Notes: generated from the sequence alone by a model not told the origin. A stretch of DNA of 64,000 bases from Clostridiaceae bacterium (GCA_016295355.1 JAEDLK010000003.1:11721-75720); one strand, 5' to 3'; numbered from the stretch's first letter, positions 15,429-25,177 are shown. Program-made: numbers and translations.

Positions 15429-16825
15429 TGGGCCACCTTCCCTGCCTTTTCGACAGCCTCGTCAATCGTTCCGACAAACAGGAAAGCCGATTCAGGCAAA
15501 TCATCATGCTTGCCTTCAATAATTTCCTTAAAGCCGCGAATGGTTTCGCTAAGCGGCACATACGTACCGGGGATACCGGTGAATTTTTCGGATACATCAA
15601 ACGGCTGGGACAAAAAGCGTTGAATCTTACGGGCTCTTTGAACCAGTAATTTATCCTCATCCGACAATTCATCCATACCCATGATGGCGATAATATCCAT
15701 CAGCTCGGCATAGCGCTGCAAAATCCGTTGTACCTCTCTGGCCACCGCATAATGCTGCTCTCCGACAATCTCCGGAGAAAGAATACGACTGGTAGATTCC
15801 AATGGGTCAACGGCCGGATAAATACCTTGGGAGGCAATGTTTCTGGCCAAAACCGTCGTGGCGTCCAAATGGGCAAAGGTGGTTGCCGGTGCCGGGTCGG
15901 TCAAGTCATCGGCCGGCACATATACAGCCTGTACCGATGTGATAGAGCCCTTACGGGTCGAGGTGATGCGCTCCTGCAAAGCACCCATTTCATTCGCCAA
16001 GGTCGGCTGATAGCCAACAGCGGACGGCATACGGCCAAGCAACGCCGAAACCTCACTGCCCGCCTGTGTAAAACGAAAGATATTATCAATGAAAAGAAGC
16101 ACATCCTGCCCTTCCTTATCACGGAAGTACTCGGCCATAGTCAATCCCGACAACGCCACTCTCATTCTGGCTCCGGGCGGTTCATTCATCTGTCCGTAAA
16201 CCAAAGCGGTGTTGGATAAAACGCCCGATTGTTTCATTTCGTTATACAAATCATTGCCCTCACGAGTACGCTCACCGACACCGGTAAACACCGATAAACC
16301 GCCGTGTTCCTTGGCAATGTTGTTAATGAGTTCCATGATCAGCACGGTCTTACCAACACCGGCACCGCCGAACAGACCGATTTTACCACCCTTGGAATAG
16401 GGACAAATTAAGTCAATAACCTTGATGCCGGTTTCCAAAATCTCGGTTGTCGTGGCCAATTCCTCGTATTCGGGGGCCGGACGGTGAATATCCCAACGCT
16501 CGGCTGTGGTGGGCGCCGGCATATTGTCAACAGCCTCTCCCAGCACATTGAAAATACGACCTAATGTTTCACGCCCCACCGGAACGCTGATAGTCTTTCC
16601 GGTATCAGTTGCATCGGTATCACGCTGTAATCCGTCGGTGGAAGCCATGGCAATACAACGAGCCGTGTTGTCGCCGATATGCTGGGCCACCTCAACTGTC
16701 AGCGTTCTGTTTCCGACCGGAATGGTCAACGCATTATAAATGGAAGGAAGACAGCCATTTTCAAACCGAACATCGACGACCGGTCCCATAACCTGACATA
16801 CCTTTCCGATATTTGTACTTGCCAA
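15425..16825 (-). CDS. atpD: ATP synthase beta subunit
   Basis: Catalytic subunit of F1. It has P-loop GGAGVGKT (153-160), GERTREGNDLY, and the DELSDEDKL version of the DELSEED lever near residue 390. The 466-residue length is normal. The start codon is TTG, 8 nt after AAGGAG; the next ATG is far inside. It lies between atpG (56-nt gap) and atpC (4-nt overlap). Confidence 0.98.
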   Translation of the reverse strand: MASTNIGKVCQVMGPVVDVRFENGCLPSIYNALTIPVGNRTLTVEVAQHIGDNTARCIAMASTDGLQRDTDATDTGKTISVPVGRETLGRIFNVLGEAVDNMPAPTTAERWDIHRPAPEYEELATTTEILETGIKVIDLICPYSKGGKIGLFGGAGVGKTVLIMELINNIAKEHGGLSVFTGVGERTREGNDLYNEMKQSGVLSNTALVYGQMNEPPGARMRVALSGLTMAEYFRDKEGQDVLLFIDNIFRFTQAGSEVSALLGRMPSAVGYQPTLANEMGALQERITSTRKGSITSVQAVYVPADDLTDPAPATTFAHLDATTVLARNIASQGIYPAVDPLESTSRILSPEIVGEQHYAVAREVQRILQRYAELMDIIAIMGMDELSDEDKLLVQRARKIQRFLSQPFDVSEKFTGIPGTYVPLSETIRGFKEIIEGKHDDLPESAFLFVGTIDEAVEKAGKVAQ

Positions 16826-16881
16826 TTCCTACACTCCTTTATTTTGACAATATCCGGCAAAAGGCCGAAACGAACTGTATC

Positions 16882-17685
16882 TTACCGGACATCGCTTCCG
16901 GCGACAATTTCGGTAATTTCCTGTGTGATACTGCTCTGTCTGGCACGATTATACTGCAGTTGCAAATCATCAATCATTTGTGTGGCGTTTTTGCCGGCAC
17001 TATCCATCGCCATACGGCGAGCAGCCACCTCGCTTAAAAAACTCTCCCGAACCGCTGCGACAATCACACCGGCTGTGTACTCGGGAACAGCCGTAGTCAT
17101 CACGGTCATCTCATCCGGCTCAAACACAGCCGAAACCGGCTTGACAGCCTCGTTCTTTTCAAACGGCAAAATCCAACGAATGGTAGCCTCTTGGCTCATC
17201 ATAGACACATAGCGTGTGTATAAAACGCCCAAGCGATCAAACTCACCGGCCACAAAGTCGTCACACAACTGCTTGGCCAGTGCATAAGCCTCTTTACCGC
17301 CGAAATGTTCAGCCGAAATATACGACCCGGAAAAACGGTCGCAGGCACGCTTGCCCACAGCAATGATCTGTGCATCGGGATATGAACGACAAAGCCGAAA
17401 CACATTGGCGTTATAGCCACCGGCCAACCCTCTGTCGCCGGCAACCACAATCAACCGTGTCCGATCGCCCTCGTGACGCATATACGGACTCTTTTGACAC
17501 TCCGGCGAGGCCGACAACACCGATAGAATACCGTCCAAATGATCGGCATACTGTCGGCTTTTCTGCATAGCTTCACCGGCACGACGAATTTTTGAGGAGG
17601 CCACCAAACCCATGGCCTTGGTTAAATGCAGGGTAGAACGGACGCTTTTGATGCGATTGCGGAGGGCTTTGGTATCAGAGCCCAT
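16882..17685 (-). CDS. atpG: ATP synthase gamma subunit
   Basis: Central stalk of the rotor. The N-terminal coiled-coil (LRNRIKSVRSTLHLTKAM) and C-terminal helix (ARRMAMDSAGKNATQMIDDL) are both conserved. At 267 residues it is somewhat shorter than the usual 285-290, with the shortening in the middle domain. It starts 4 bases after the atpA stop. Confidence 0.96.
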   Translation of the reverse strand: MGSDTKALRNRIKSVRSTLHLTKAMGLVASSKIRRAGEAMQKSRQYADHLDGILSVLSASPECQKSPYMRHEGDRTRLIVVAGDRGLAGGYNANVFRLCRSYPDAQIIAVGKRACDRFSGSYISAEHFGGKEAYALAKQLCDDFVAGEFDRLGVLYTRYVSMMSQEATIRWILPFEKNEAVKPVSAVFEPDEMTVMTTAVPEYTAGVIVAAVRESFLSEVAARRMAMDSAGKNATQMIDDLQLQYNRARQSSITQEITEIVAGSDVR

Positions 17686-17689
17686 ACCC

Positions 17690-19183
17690 TCACCCCTTCA
17701 TTTCCTGCAAAGCCTTATTAAGCTCTGCCACATCGCTGTCCTCATAAAAGCCGCTCTCAAAGCGCTCCAACAGACTCTGATAATCAGCCTTCAGCTTTTC
17801 ATACAGCTCTTCTTCGTACGCATGTACCTTATTAACGGGAACATCATCCAAATACCCGTGAGTCACAGCGTAAATGATGGCCACCTGACAACCGGCACGC
17901 ACCGGGGCGTTACGATTCTGCTTGAGCACCTCAACAATACGCTCACCCAGTGCCAAACGCGCTTTTGTATCCGCATCCAAATCACTGCCGAATTGAGCAA
18001 AGGACTGCAATTCGCGGTACTGCGAATACAACAGCTTCAGCTCGCCGGACACCTTTTTCATAGCCTTTAACTGGGCGGCACCGCCCACACGGCTGACCGA
18101 AATACCGGGGTTGATAGCCGGCATGATACCGGCATGGAACAGTTCGGTTTCCAGGAAAATCTGACCGTCGGTAATGGAAATGACGTTGGTGGGAATATAG
18201 GCCGACACATCGCCTGCTTGGGTTTCAATGATCGGCAAAGCGGTGATAGAACCGCCGCCGTATTCGGGTGCCACACAGGCGGCCCGCTCCAACAAACGGG
18301 AATGCAAATAGAAAACATCGCCCGGATAGGCTTCGCGGCCCGGCGGACGGCGAATCAACAAAGACAGGGCACGGTAAGCCACGGCGTGCTTAGACAAATC
18401 GTCATAGACAATCAAAACATCCTTGCCCTGCTCACGGAAATATTCCGCCATAGCACAGCCGGCATACGGCGCAATATACTGAAGCGGTGCACTGCTCGAC
18501 GCCGGTGCCGACACAATAATGGTATAACCCATGGCACCGTTGCGGGCCAGTTCGTTGGCCATTTGCACCACCGAGGTGCTCTTTTGGCCAATGGCCACAT
18601 AGATGCAAAGAACACCACTCGTCTTTTGGTTGATAATGGTATCGCTCACGATCTCGGTTTTGCCGGTTTGACGGTCACCGATAATCAATTCACGCTGACC
18701 GCGGCCGATCGGAATCATGCCGTCAATGGCTTTGATGCCGGTTTGTAACGGCACCGACACACTTTGACGCTCAATGATACCGGGGGCGGCGGCTTCAATG
18801 GGACGCTCATGCTTGCAGGACACCGGTCCCTTACCGTCAATCGGTTGACCCAGTGCATTGACAACACGCCCTAACAATTCTTCACCGACCGGTACAGACA
18901 ACACCTCACCGGTACGTTCCACACGGGTGCCCTCCCGGATATCACCGCCGTCAGACAGAATGGCAACCGAAACGGTTTCGTCCTCCAAATTCTGCGCCAT
19001 GCCGAAGCTGCCATCCTCAAACCGCAACAGCTCACCGGCCATACAGTTTCTCAGTCCGTAAACACTGGCAATGCCGTCACCAACCAGAATAACGGTGCCT
19101 GTTTCGGCCATCTGTGTGCGACTTTTATAAGCACGGATTTGCTCTTTAATGACACTGCTGATTTCCTGTGCATTGGCACTCAT
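17690..19183 (-). CDS. atpA: ATP synthase alpha subunit
   Basis: Non-catalytic nucleotide-binding subunit of F1. P-loop GDRQTGKT is at 169-176, and the signature PAINPGISVSRVGGAAQ is present. The 497-residue length is normal. The ATG overlaps the atpH stop by 4 bases. Confidence 0.98.
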   Translation of the reverse strand: MSANAQEISSVIKEQIRAYKSRTQMAETGTVILVGDGIASVYGLRNCMAGELLRFEDGSFGMAQNLEDETVSVAILSDGGDIREGTRVERTGEVLSVPVGEELLGRVVNALGQPIDGKGPVSCKHERPIEAAAPGIIERQSVSVPLQTGIKAIDGMIPIGRGQRELIIGDRQTGKTEIVSDTIINQKTSGVLCIYVAIGQKSTSVVQMANELARNGAMGYTIIVSAPASSSAPLQYIAPYAGCAMAEYFREQGKDVLIVYDDLSKHAVAYRALSLLIRRPPGREAYPGDVFYLHSRLLERAACVAPEYGGGSITALPIIETQAGDVSAYIPTNVISITDGQIFLETELFHAGIMPAINPGISVSRVGGAAQLKAMKKVSGELKLLYSQYRELQSFAQFGSDLDADTKARLALGERIVEVLKQNRNAPVRAGCQVAIIYAVTHGYLDDVPVNKVHAYEEELYEKLKADYQSLLERFESGFYEDSDVAELNKALQEMKG

Positions 19184-19719
19184 TCGCCGAGTTCCTCCTT
19201 CATTTCTCGTAGTTTCCGACGAAGGCTGCCGTCGATAATTCTATCATCCATATAAATGATAACACCGCCCAGCAGAGATTCATCCAATTCATAATGAGCC
19301 TTAACCTGATGACGGCTCATCTTTTCAAGCTTTGCAATCAGCTCGGCCTTTTGTTCATCAGTTAAGGCCACAGCACTGACAATACGAGCCACACTGCGAC
19401 CCGAAAAGGCCCGGTACAGCGCATCGTATTCCCGGTAGCAATCATGTAACAAAGCCATGTGGCCTTTTTCGCACAACAACTCCAAAAAGGACATAACCTG
19501 TTCGGGCACACTGCTTGCAAAGGCTTTTTCAAGCAGACCCTTACGCTCTCGCATAGGGACACTCGGGCAGGATAACAGCTCCTCATACCCGTCAGCCGAG
19601 CGAATAACCGCTCTGATCTCTTTAAGAGCATCCCGATAGTCCTTTTGAAGATTTTGTTCCTTGGCCAATTCAAACAAAGCAATGGCGTATTCTTTAGCTA
19701 TCTCCGTCATTGTCTTCAC
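19180..19719 (-). CDS. atpH: ATP synthase delta subunit
   Basis: Links the peripheral stalk to F1 (OSCP-like). It is 179 residues with the N-terminal helical motif YAIALFELAKEQ and C-terminal YELDESLLGGVIIYMDDRIIDGS. The start overlaps atpF by up to 26 bases; an internal ATG three codons later (19710) would shorten the overlap. Confidence 0.94.
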   Translation of the reverse strand: MKTMTEIAKEYAIALFELAKEQNLQKDYRDALKEIRAVIRSADGYEELLSCPSVPMRERKGLLEKAFASSVPEQVMSFLELLCEKGHMALLHDCYREYDALYRAFSGRSVARIVSAVALTDEQKAELIAKLEKMSRHQVKAHYELDESLLGGVIIYMDDRIIDGSLRRKLREMKEELGE

Positions 19720-20209
19720 CTATTTCGGCAATCACCGAATCAATCATCGCACGGTGATCATCGGGGTTGATTTCACGGCCGATCATCTTCTCTGCTAATT
19801 CGGCCGAAACATCCACGATTTCTTTTTTCAGTTTAGATTGAGCCTTTCGGTATTCCCGTTCGGCCTGGACTCTGGCCTCACCCACAATATCCTCGGCTTT
19901 ATCACGCGCCTGGCTGACAATTTCTTCACTGCGAAGATCAGCTCGGCGGGTGGCCTTTTGCACGATTTCCTCGGCCTGACCCTTTGCGTCGGCCAGTTGC
20001 TTCTGCCACTCTTCACGGTTTTGATCGGCTTTTGCTTGCGCTTCCTTTGCGGCGGCATACTGACCGTCCAAAGCGTCCTGCCGAGCCTTGACAACCTTTT
20101 TGACAGGGATGAACAAGAACTTTTTGAAAATCAAAAAGATCAGCAATAAATTACACAAGGAAATCAGGATCTGCCATAAGTTAACCGATATGACATCCAG
20201 ATTTTGCAT
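19694..20209 (-). CDS. atpF: ATP synthase b subunit
   Basis: Peripheral stalk. One N-terminal transmembrane helix (residues about 10-30, LWQILISLCNLLLIFLIF) is followed by a long charged Ala/Glu/Lys-rich helix that dimerises. It is 171 residues. AAGGAG precedes the ATG. Confidence 0.95.
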   Translation of the reverse strand: MQNLDVISVNLWQILISLCNLLLIFLIFKKFLFIPVKKVVKARQDALDGQYAAAKEAQAKADQNREEWQKQLADAKGQAEEIVQKATRRADLRSEEIVSQARDKAEDIVGEARVQAEREYRKAQSKLKKEIVDVSAELAEKMIGREINPDDHRAMIDSVIAEIGEDNDGDS

Positions 20210-20236
20210 TATCCATTCTCCTTAATGTCCGATGTC

Positions 20237-20527
20237 TTACGACAAACCCTTCATGGTTTCAACCAATACCTTAACCAACATTTTGGGAGCCACGAAAATC
20301 AGCAGAATAGCAATGACCAGGGCATACAGACCGGTGGTTTCGGCAATGGCACAGCCCATGAGCATGGTGGTGGTCACCTGACCCTGACATTCGGGCTGAC
20401 GGCCGATGGCCTCACAAGCCTTGGCAACAGCGTTACCTTCACCGATACCGGGGCCGATACCGGCGATCATCGCCATGCCGGCGCCCAACGCACAACAACC
20501 CAAAATAATACCGATTGCAATTTCCAT
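20237..20527 (-). CDS. atpE: ATP synthase c subunit with two-carboxylate ion site
   Basis: Ring subunit of Fo; 96 residues, two helices joined by the polar loop GRQPECQG. Aligned by eye to the Ilyobacter tartaricus c subunit, position 32 (Gln there) is Glu here (E30), and the 65-66-67-70 set is E63, T64, T65 and Y68 (AETTGLY). E32/E65 plus hydroxyl residues is the two-carboxylate Na+ motif described in Fusobacterium nucleatum. The enzyme is therefore likely Na+-coupled. AGGAGG lies before the ATG. Confidence 0.97.
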   Translation of the reverse strand: MEIAIGIILGCCALGAGMAMIAGIGPGIGEGNAVAKACEAIGRQPECQGQVTTTMLMGCAIAETTGLYALVIAILLIFVAPKMLVKVLVETMKGLS

Positions 20528-20556
20528 TTTTTTTACCTCCGAAACTTTATATTGAT

Positions 20557-21459
20557 TTATTTAACAGCTTTTCTTTTTGCGGCCTTTTTGGCCTTTCGTT
20601 TTTCGTACAAATCAGCCGGGAATCCGCCCGAAACATACAACATGGTCAACATGGAGAAAATAAAGGCCTGCAACAAACCGCTGAAGATATCGAAATATAA
20701 CGACAGAACCGCCGGTATACCGATACGAAGAAGCGGTATTTCTCCCAACACACCCGGCAACCAACCGAGCAATACATTTGACAGTCCCGCTAAAGCCGCC
20801 GCAATCAGTACCGATATAACCGACCCTGACAGCACATTGCCGTAATGACGGAAGGCCATGGACAACGGTGTGGCAACCTCACTGATGACATTCAGCGGAG
20901 CAAGAAAGGCTACCGGCTCGGCAAAACTTTTTAAGTATTGCACCGGCCCGCATTTGCATTTGTAATAAGTGATGAGAATAAAGACCAAGATGGCCCATCC
21001 GCCCACGATATTGATGTCGGATGTCGGCGGATACAGTCCCATCAGTGAGGACAGACTGGACAAGGCCGACAAACCCATCATACCAGCAATAAACGGGGCA
21101 AAGCCGGAAAAATAGGCTCCCATATTGGTATGAACCAATTTTTCGGACTGTTCGACAATCCATTCGGCCATCAACTGACGGCGACTGCCTCCCTTGGCCG
21201 TGATGCCGTGTGTCAAATACAGACACAGTCCCAAAAGCGACAGCACCACAAAAAACGAATTGGTTTGTGATTCGGTGATGGGCAAATCACCCATGAAAGG
21301 CATTTTAACGGTGAAATAAATCAGTGCGCCGGCAATTTCAATTCCCTGTGTCGGCGGTGTCAATAAAATTTTTAGCACCATGCCCGCTGCAAACGGCAAA
21401 ATCATTAAGACAATCAGCAGCACATCCACCGCCACAAAACCGGCGGTTCTTTTTGTCAT
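20557..21459 (-). CDS. atpB: ATP synthase a subunit
   Basis: Stator channel subunit of Fo, about six transmembrane helices. The essential Arg is R204 in MAFRHYGN, and EPVAFLAPLNVISE and the C-terminal GLLQAFIFSMLTMLYVSG are typical. I chose ATG at 21459 with AGGAG 7 nt upstream; a longer frame to 21498 is less likely. The tail is Lys/Ala-rich (KRKAKKAAKRK). Confidence 0.95.
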   Translation of the reverse strand: MTKRTAGFVAVDVLLIVLMILPFAAGMVLKILLTPPTQGIEIAGALIYFTVKMPFMGDLPITESQTNSFFVVLSLLGLCLYLTHGITAKGGSRRQLMAEWIVEQSEKLVHTNMGAYFSGFAPFIAGMMGLSALSSLSSLMGLYPPTSDINIVGGWAILVFILITYYKCKCGPVQYLKSFAEPVAFLAPLNVISEVATPLSMAFRHYGNVLSGSVISVLIAAALAGLSNVLLGWLPGVLGEIPLLRIGIPAVLSLYFDIFSGLLQAFIFSMLTMLYVSGGFPADLYEKRKAKKAAKRKAVK

Positions 21460-21494
21460 CAGCCCACTCCTTTCGGCAAAACACCGGTGAAACA

Positions 21495-21875
21495 TCACGG
21501 CTTTTTAATAAATCCTCTGCAAAAAACAGCCACACGGGGGAAAAACAGTGACACCAACACGCTCACGGTGTCAAAGCACGGCAACACCACGCCCAGGACA
21601 GCCAATCCGAACAAAAGCACCATTCGCAAGGCAAAGGAAGCCTTCATAGCGGTTTTAGCCTCTTTTTGCTCCTTTTTCGTAGCAGCCTGCACCGACAGTC
21701 CCATCAAAAAGAAATTGAGAACAGCGGCAACATACCCCAACGCATTGCCGAGCAATACAGTGTACTGCCACCGTCCGACAATCAAAAAGACAGACTGCAT
21801 CAAGACGCTTAAAATGAGAGAAACCGCCATAATATAGCCTGTTTCCCGTTTGACGACGGGATCCACTTTTTCCAT
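21495..21875 (-). CDS. AtpI-like small membrane protein
   Basis: First gene of the atp operon, 126 residues with four hydrophobic segments. Its position before atpB and the paired-helix layout fit the ATP synthase subunit I group, which helps assemble the c-ring or carry ions, but sequence similarity in that group is low. ATG at 21875 follows GGGAGGG; an in-frame extension to 21992 has no ribosome site and crosses the promoter. Confidence 0.7.
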   Translation of the reverse strand: MEKVDPVVKRETGYIMAVSLILSVLMQSVFLIVGRWQYTVLLGNALGYVAAVLNFFLMGLSVQAATKKEQKEAKTAMKASFALRMVLLFGLAVLGVVLPCFDTVSVLVSLFFPRVAVFCRGFIKKP

Positions 21876-21933
21876 GCAGACTCCCTCCCTGTTTAAGGCT
21901 TTTTCACCCTTGTTTCTTGCTTGCATATGAGCT

Positions 21934-21962
21934 ATTATAACTGATTTTATGCGAATAAGCAA
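21934..21962 (-). promoter_or_regulatory. Probable promoter of the atp operon
   Basis: Minus-strand TATAAT (21934-21939) with TTGCTT at 17-nt spacing (21957-21962). The -10 is perfect, the -35 weak. Confidence 0.6.
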
Positions 21963-22023
21963 TAAAAATGTAATTTTTTTCTGTTTTTTCAATAATCATT
22001 GACGCATACCTTAAGATTCTATA

Positions 22024-22062
22024 TAAAATGGCCGCAGTCAAGGTTGCCCCCAACTGCGGTCG
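22024..22062 (-). terminator. Probable terminator of galE
   Basis: gccgcagt (22031-22038) pairs with actgcggt (22053-22060). The minus-strand continuation is attttatat. It lies 13 bases past the galE stop. Confidence 0.55.
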
Positions 22063-22074
22063 ACTATTCATTTG

Positions 22075-23088
22075 TTAGACCTGATAGCCGTTTGGATTGT
22101 TTTTCTGCCAGTTCCAGGTATCCCGACACATATCGTCAATATTGCGTTTGGCTTCCCAATGAAGGTCTTCCTTTGCCTTGGAAGCATCGGCATAAACCTC
22201 ATCCGGATCGCCCGGACGACGGCCGACAATCTCATACGGGATTTCCATACCGGCAGCCTTGTTAAAGGCATCTTTAAGCTGCAAAACCGAAACGCCATTA
22301 CCGGTCCCCAAATTAAAGGGTTCACAACCGGTATGGGCAAGCACCCAGTCGGTGGCCTTTACATGACCATAGGCCAAATCCACCACATGGATATAATCAC
22401 GAACACCGGTACCGTCCACCGTTTTGTAATCGTTTCCGAAGACATTCAAATGATCTCTACGACCGACAGCCACCTGGGCAATATACGGCATTAAATTGTT
22501 CGGAATGCCCTTGGGATCCTCGCCGATGGTACCGCTCTCGTGAGCACCGATGGGGTTAAAATACCGCAGAATAGCGATGCTCCAGCTATTGTCGGAAACA
22601 AATAAATCACGCAACATTTCCTCAATAAACAGCTTGGTACGACCGTACGGATTGATAGCACCGAGCGGCATCCCCTCCTTCAGCGGCATGTCCTTGGCCA
22701 CGCCGTACACGGTAGCAGAGGAAGAAAAGACAATCCTTTTCACGCCGAATTCGGCCATGGTTTCCAAAAGCACCAAAGTGCTGATCAGGTTGTTATCATA
22801 ATAAGCCAACGGCTTTTCCACCGATTCACCCACAGCCTTTAGGCCGGCAAAATGGATGACCGATTCAATGGTATTCTCCCGGAAGATTTTTCTCATGGCC
22901 TCTCGGTCACGCACATCCGCCTCATAAAACGGAACAGACTTTCCGGTGATCTTTTCCACACGATGCAACGATTCCCGGCAACTATTATCCAGATTATCCA
23001 CCACAATAACATCATACCCGGCTTTTTGCATTTCCACACAGGTATGGGAGCCGATATACCCTGCCCCGCCGGTGATCAAGATTGCCAT
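22075..23088 (-). CDS. galE: UDP-glucose 4-epimerase
   Basis: Interconverts UDP-glucose and UDP-galactose with tightly bound NAD. The 337-residue SDR protein has the nucleotide motif GGAGYIGSH (residues 6-14), the catalytic YGRTK, and YFNPIGAHESGTIGEDP. I chose ATG at 23088, which matches the usual start MAILITGG. It stands alone and diverges from dnaD. Confidence 0.96.
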   Translation of the reverse strand: MAILITGGAGYIGSHTCVEMQKAGYDVIVVDNLDNSCRESLHRVEKITGKSVPFYEADVRDREAMRKIFRENTIESVIHFAGLKAVGESVEKPLAYYDNNLISTLVLLETMAEFGVKRIVFSSSATVYGVAKDMPLKEGMPLGAINPYGRTKLFIEEMLRDLFVSDNSWSIAILRYFNPIGAHESGTIGEDPKGIPNNLMPYIAQVAVGRRDHLNVFGNDYKTVDGTGVRDYIHVVDLAYGHVKATDWVLAHTGCEPFNLGTGNGVSVLQLKDAFNKAAGMEIPYEIVGRRPGDPDEVYADASKAKEDLHWEAKRNIDDMCRDTWNWQKNNPNGYQV

Positions 23089-23112
23089 ACAAAACACACC
23101 CCAGAAATATTA

Positions 23113-23141
23113 TTGTAAAAATTCCAATAATATGATATAAT
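23113..23141 (+). promoter_or_regulatory. Promoter of dnaD
   Basis: TTGTAA (23113-23118), 17-nt spacer, TATAAT (23136-23141) with extended -10 TGA. Confidence 0.85.
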
Positions 23142-23216
23142 ATTTTTCATCAAAATACAAGAGCCTTTTACGGCTTTTGCCCCATTTTTCAAACTTTACT
23201 ATTAAGAGTGACTGCT

Positions 23217-24137
23217 ATGGACTATACGATTGAACCCAAAACGCTGACCAACGCCTTTGTTTTGCCCGGCGATGTGGCCGACCGATACCTAAAAATTGCC
23301 ACTGCCGACCAGTTGCGGGTAATTTTGTATCTTTGTCGTCACAACACACAAGACATCACGCCGTCTGAGATAGCCGGTGTTCTCGGGATAAACCTCGAAC
23401 AGGTCCTTGACTGCTTGGACTTTTGGGTGCAGGCCGGTCTTGTTCGTCATGCGAATGTTCAGCCAAAGGCCCGACCGATATCGGGTAAAGCACACGCCGG
23501 TATGTCGCACATGACCCGTGAGGAAATTGCAAAGGCAGGCGCCGAGGATGAACGGTTGACCTTTTTGATGAGAGAGGCACAAAACAAATTCGGGCATTTG
23601 CTCCGACAAAACGAAAGTGAACTGTTGGCCTGGCTGTATTGCGAGGAAGGCATGGATGTGTCGGTCATTTTGATGCTGATCAGTTATGCCGTCAGCATCG
23701 GCAAGCCCTCCACCCGTTTTCTGGAGAAGACAGCGGTTGAATGGCTGAATGCCGGCGTGACCGATTTATCGGGTGCCGAGGAAATGATTGCTCAGCGCAC
23801 CAAAGAAGAGCTTTGCGAAAAAACAGCGGCCTGTGCCTTTGGGATTCGCGACCGTAAATTAAGCCGTCAGGAAAAGACGCTGTTCGCCCTGTGGGTGAAT
23901 GAAATGGGTTATGACCGCCCGATGTTGGAAACCGCTTACGACATTTGTGTGGATGCGACCGGTCAATACAACGTCGCCTATATTAAGGGAATTATCGAAC
24001 GCTGGCACAAAGACGGCATTCACACCCTTGATGATCTTAAAAAAACGGCGAGCGAAAAAAAACCGGTTAAAAAACCCGACAAGTACGGTGCCTACGACAA
24101 AGATTTACTGAAAAACCTACTGGAGGATGACAACTGA
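23217..24137 (+). CDS. dnaD: DnaD-domain replication initiation protein
   Basis: Primosome protein acting with the helicase loader at oriC and restart sites. It is 306 residues. The N-terminal winged helix (about 25-85, ITPSEIAGVLGINLEQVLDCL) is followed by two DnaD domains, with the helical motif LLAWLYCEEGMDVSVILMLI and the later YDICVDATGQYNVAYIKGII. The C-terminus is Lys-rich. AAGAG lies 8 nt before the ATG; a GTG at 23208 is possible. The helicase loader gene follows at once. Confidence 0.9.
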   Translation: MDYTIEPKTLTNAFVLPGDVADRYLKIATADQLRVILYLCRHNTQDITPSEIAGVLGINLEQVLDCLDFWVQAGLVRHANVQPKARPISGKAHAGMSHMTREEIAKAGAEDERLTFLMREAQNKFGHLLRQNESELLAWLYCEEGMDVSVILMLISYAVSIGKPSTRFLEKTAVEWLNAGVTDLSGAEEMIAQRTKEELCEKTAACAFGIRDRKLSRQEKTLFALWVNEMGYDRPMLETAYDICVDATGQYNVAYIKGIIERWHKDGIHTLDDLKKTASEKKPVKKPDKYGAYDKDLLKNLLEDDN

Positions 24138-24141
24138 CGCT

Positions 24142-25110
24142 ATGGGAATCAAAGGTGAATACATCACAAGAGCCAAAGAATTAAAACAAAACGAACTGAA
24201 AAAACGGCGTATAGCCTATGAGCAGGCTTTAGCGGCACTGACCGATCAAACACCCCGACTGGCTGAAATAGACCGCCGACTGGGCGAAATCGGTTCTTCC
24301 TTGGTTCTGTTGGCCATTTCCGGCAAAACGAAAGAACTTGAAAAGGCCCAGGAAGAAAGCGAGGCACTGTCTGCCGAAAAGAAAGCTCTGCTGGCCGGGA
24401 ATCACGTGACAGAGCCCACCGTGCTTTGTCCGCTTTGTCATGACACCGGTTACAAGGACGGACACATATGCCCCTGTATCAACGAAATTGCCAAAGGCTT
24501 GATGTACACCGACTTGGCCGAGCGTTTCCCGCTAAAGGAATCCACCTTTCGGCGCTTCAATCTCTCCTACTATCCCGAATCCTGCCAAAAAAAGATGAGT
24601 CACATTTTGCACTTTTGTGAGGATTATGCCGCTCATTTATCTGAAAACTGCGGCAACCTGTTGTTTACCGGAAAAAGCGGATTAGGCAAAACTCATCTGT
24701 CGTTGGCCATTGCCGGAGAAGCCATCAACAAAGGGCTCTCGGTGGTTTACGGCTCGGCGCAAAATTTGTTTGCATCCGCAGAGAAAGAGCATTTTTCTTA
24801 CTCCGGCGAAACTGCCAAAACCGATGAGCTGTTAACCTGCGATTTGCTGATTTTAGATGATTTGGGTGCAGAATTCACCAACGCCTATACTCAGTCTCTG
24901 TTTTACAACATTGTTAACTCCCGTTTGTTGGCCAAAAAAGGCACCATCATCAACACCAATTTAGATTTTGACGAGCTGACCGACCGCTATACCGCCCGTA
25001 TCACTTCTCGGCTAATCGGCTCCTATGCGCTTAAGCAATTTGACGGGTGTGATATTCGGCAGCTCATTGCCCTTGAAAAGAAAAAAAACAAAAGCAACAC
25101 CACCGTTTGA
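24142..25110 (+). CDS. dnaI: DnaC/DnaI-type helicase loader (AAA+ ATPase)
   Basis: Loads the replicative helicase. Of 322 residues, about 1-90 are a helical coiled-coil region. A Cys cluster C96-x2-C99 ... C110-x-C112 suggests zinc binding, as in DnaI. Walker A GKSGLGKT is at 177-184 and Walker B LLILDDLG near residue 237. I chose ATG 24142, just after the dnaD stop; ATG 24127 lies directly against GGAGG with no spacing. The dnaD partner supports the role. Confidence 0.92.
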   Translation: MGIKGEYITRAKELKQNELKKRRIAYEQALAALTDQTPRLAEIDRRLGEIGSSLVLLAISGKTKELEKAQEESEALSAEKKALLAGNHVTEPTVLCPLCHDTGYKDGHICPCINEIAKGLMYTDLAERFPLKESTFRRFNLSYYPESCQKKMSHILHFCEDYAAHLSENCGNLLFTGKSGLGKTHLSLAIAGEAINKGLSVVYGSAQNLFASAEKEHFSYSGETAKTDELLTCDLLILDDLGAEFTNAYTQSLFYNIVNSRLLAKKGTIINTNLDFDELTDRYTARITSRLIGSYALKQFDGCDIRQLIALEKKKNKSNTTV

Positions 25111-25128
25111 CTGGTTGCGTGTATTTAG

Positions 25129-25158
25129 AATCGGCAGTCGATCGACCGCCGATTTTTT
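25129..25158 (+). terminator. Intrinsic terminator of dnaD-dnaI
   Basis: aatcggc (25129-25135) pairs with gccgatt (25148-25154), with a further gtcgatcgac palindrome inside, then a T-run and tgtgtttt. Confidence 0.85.
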
Positions 25159-25177
25159 GTGTTTTACAAAGATGTCG

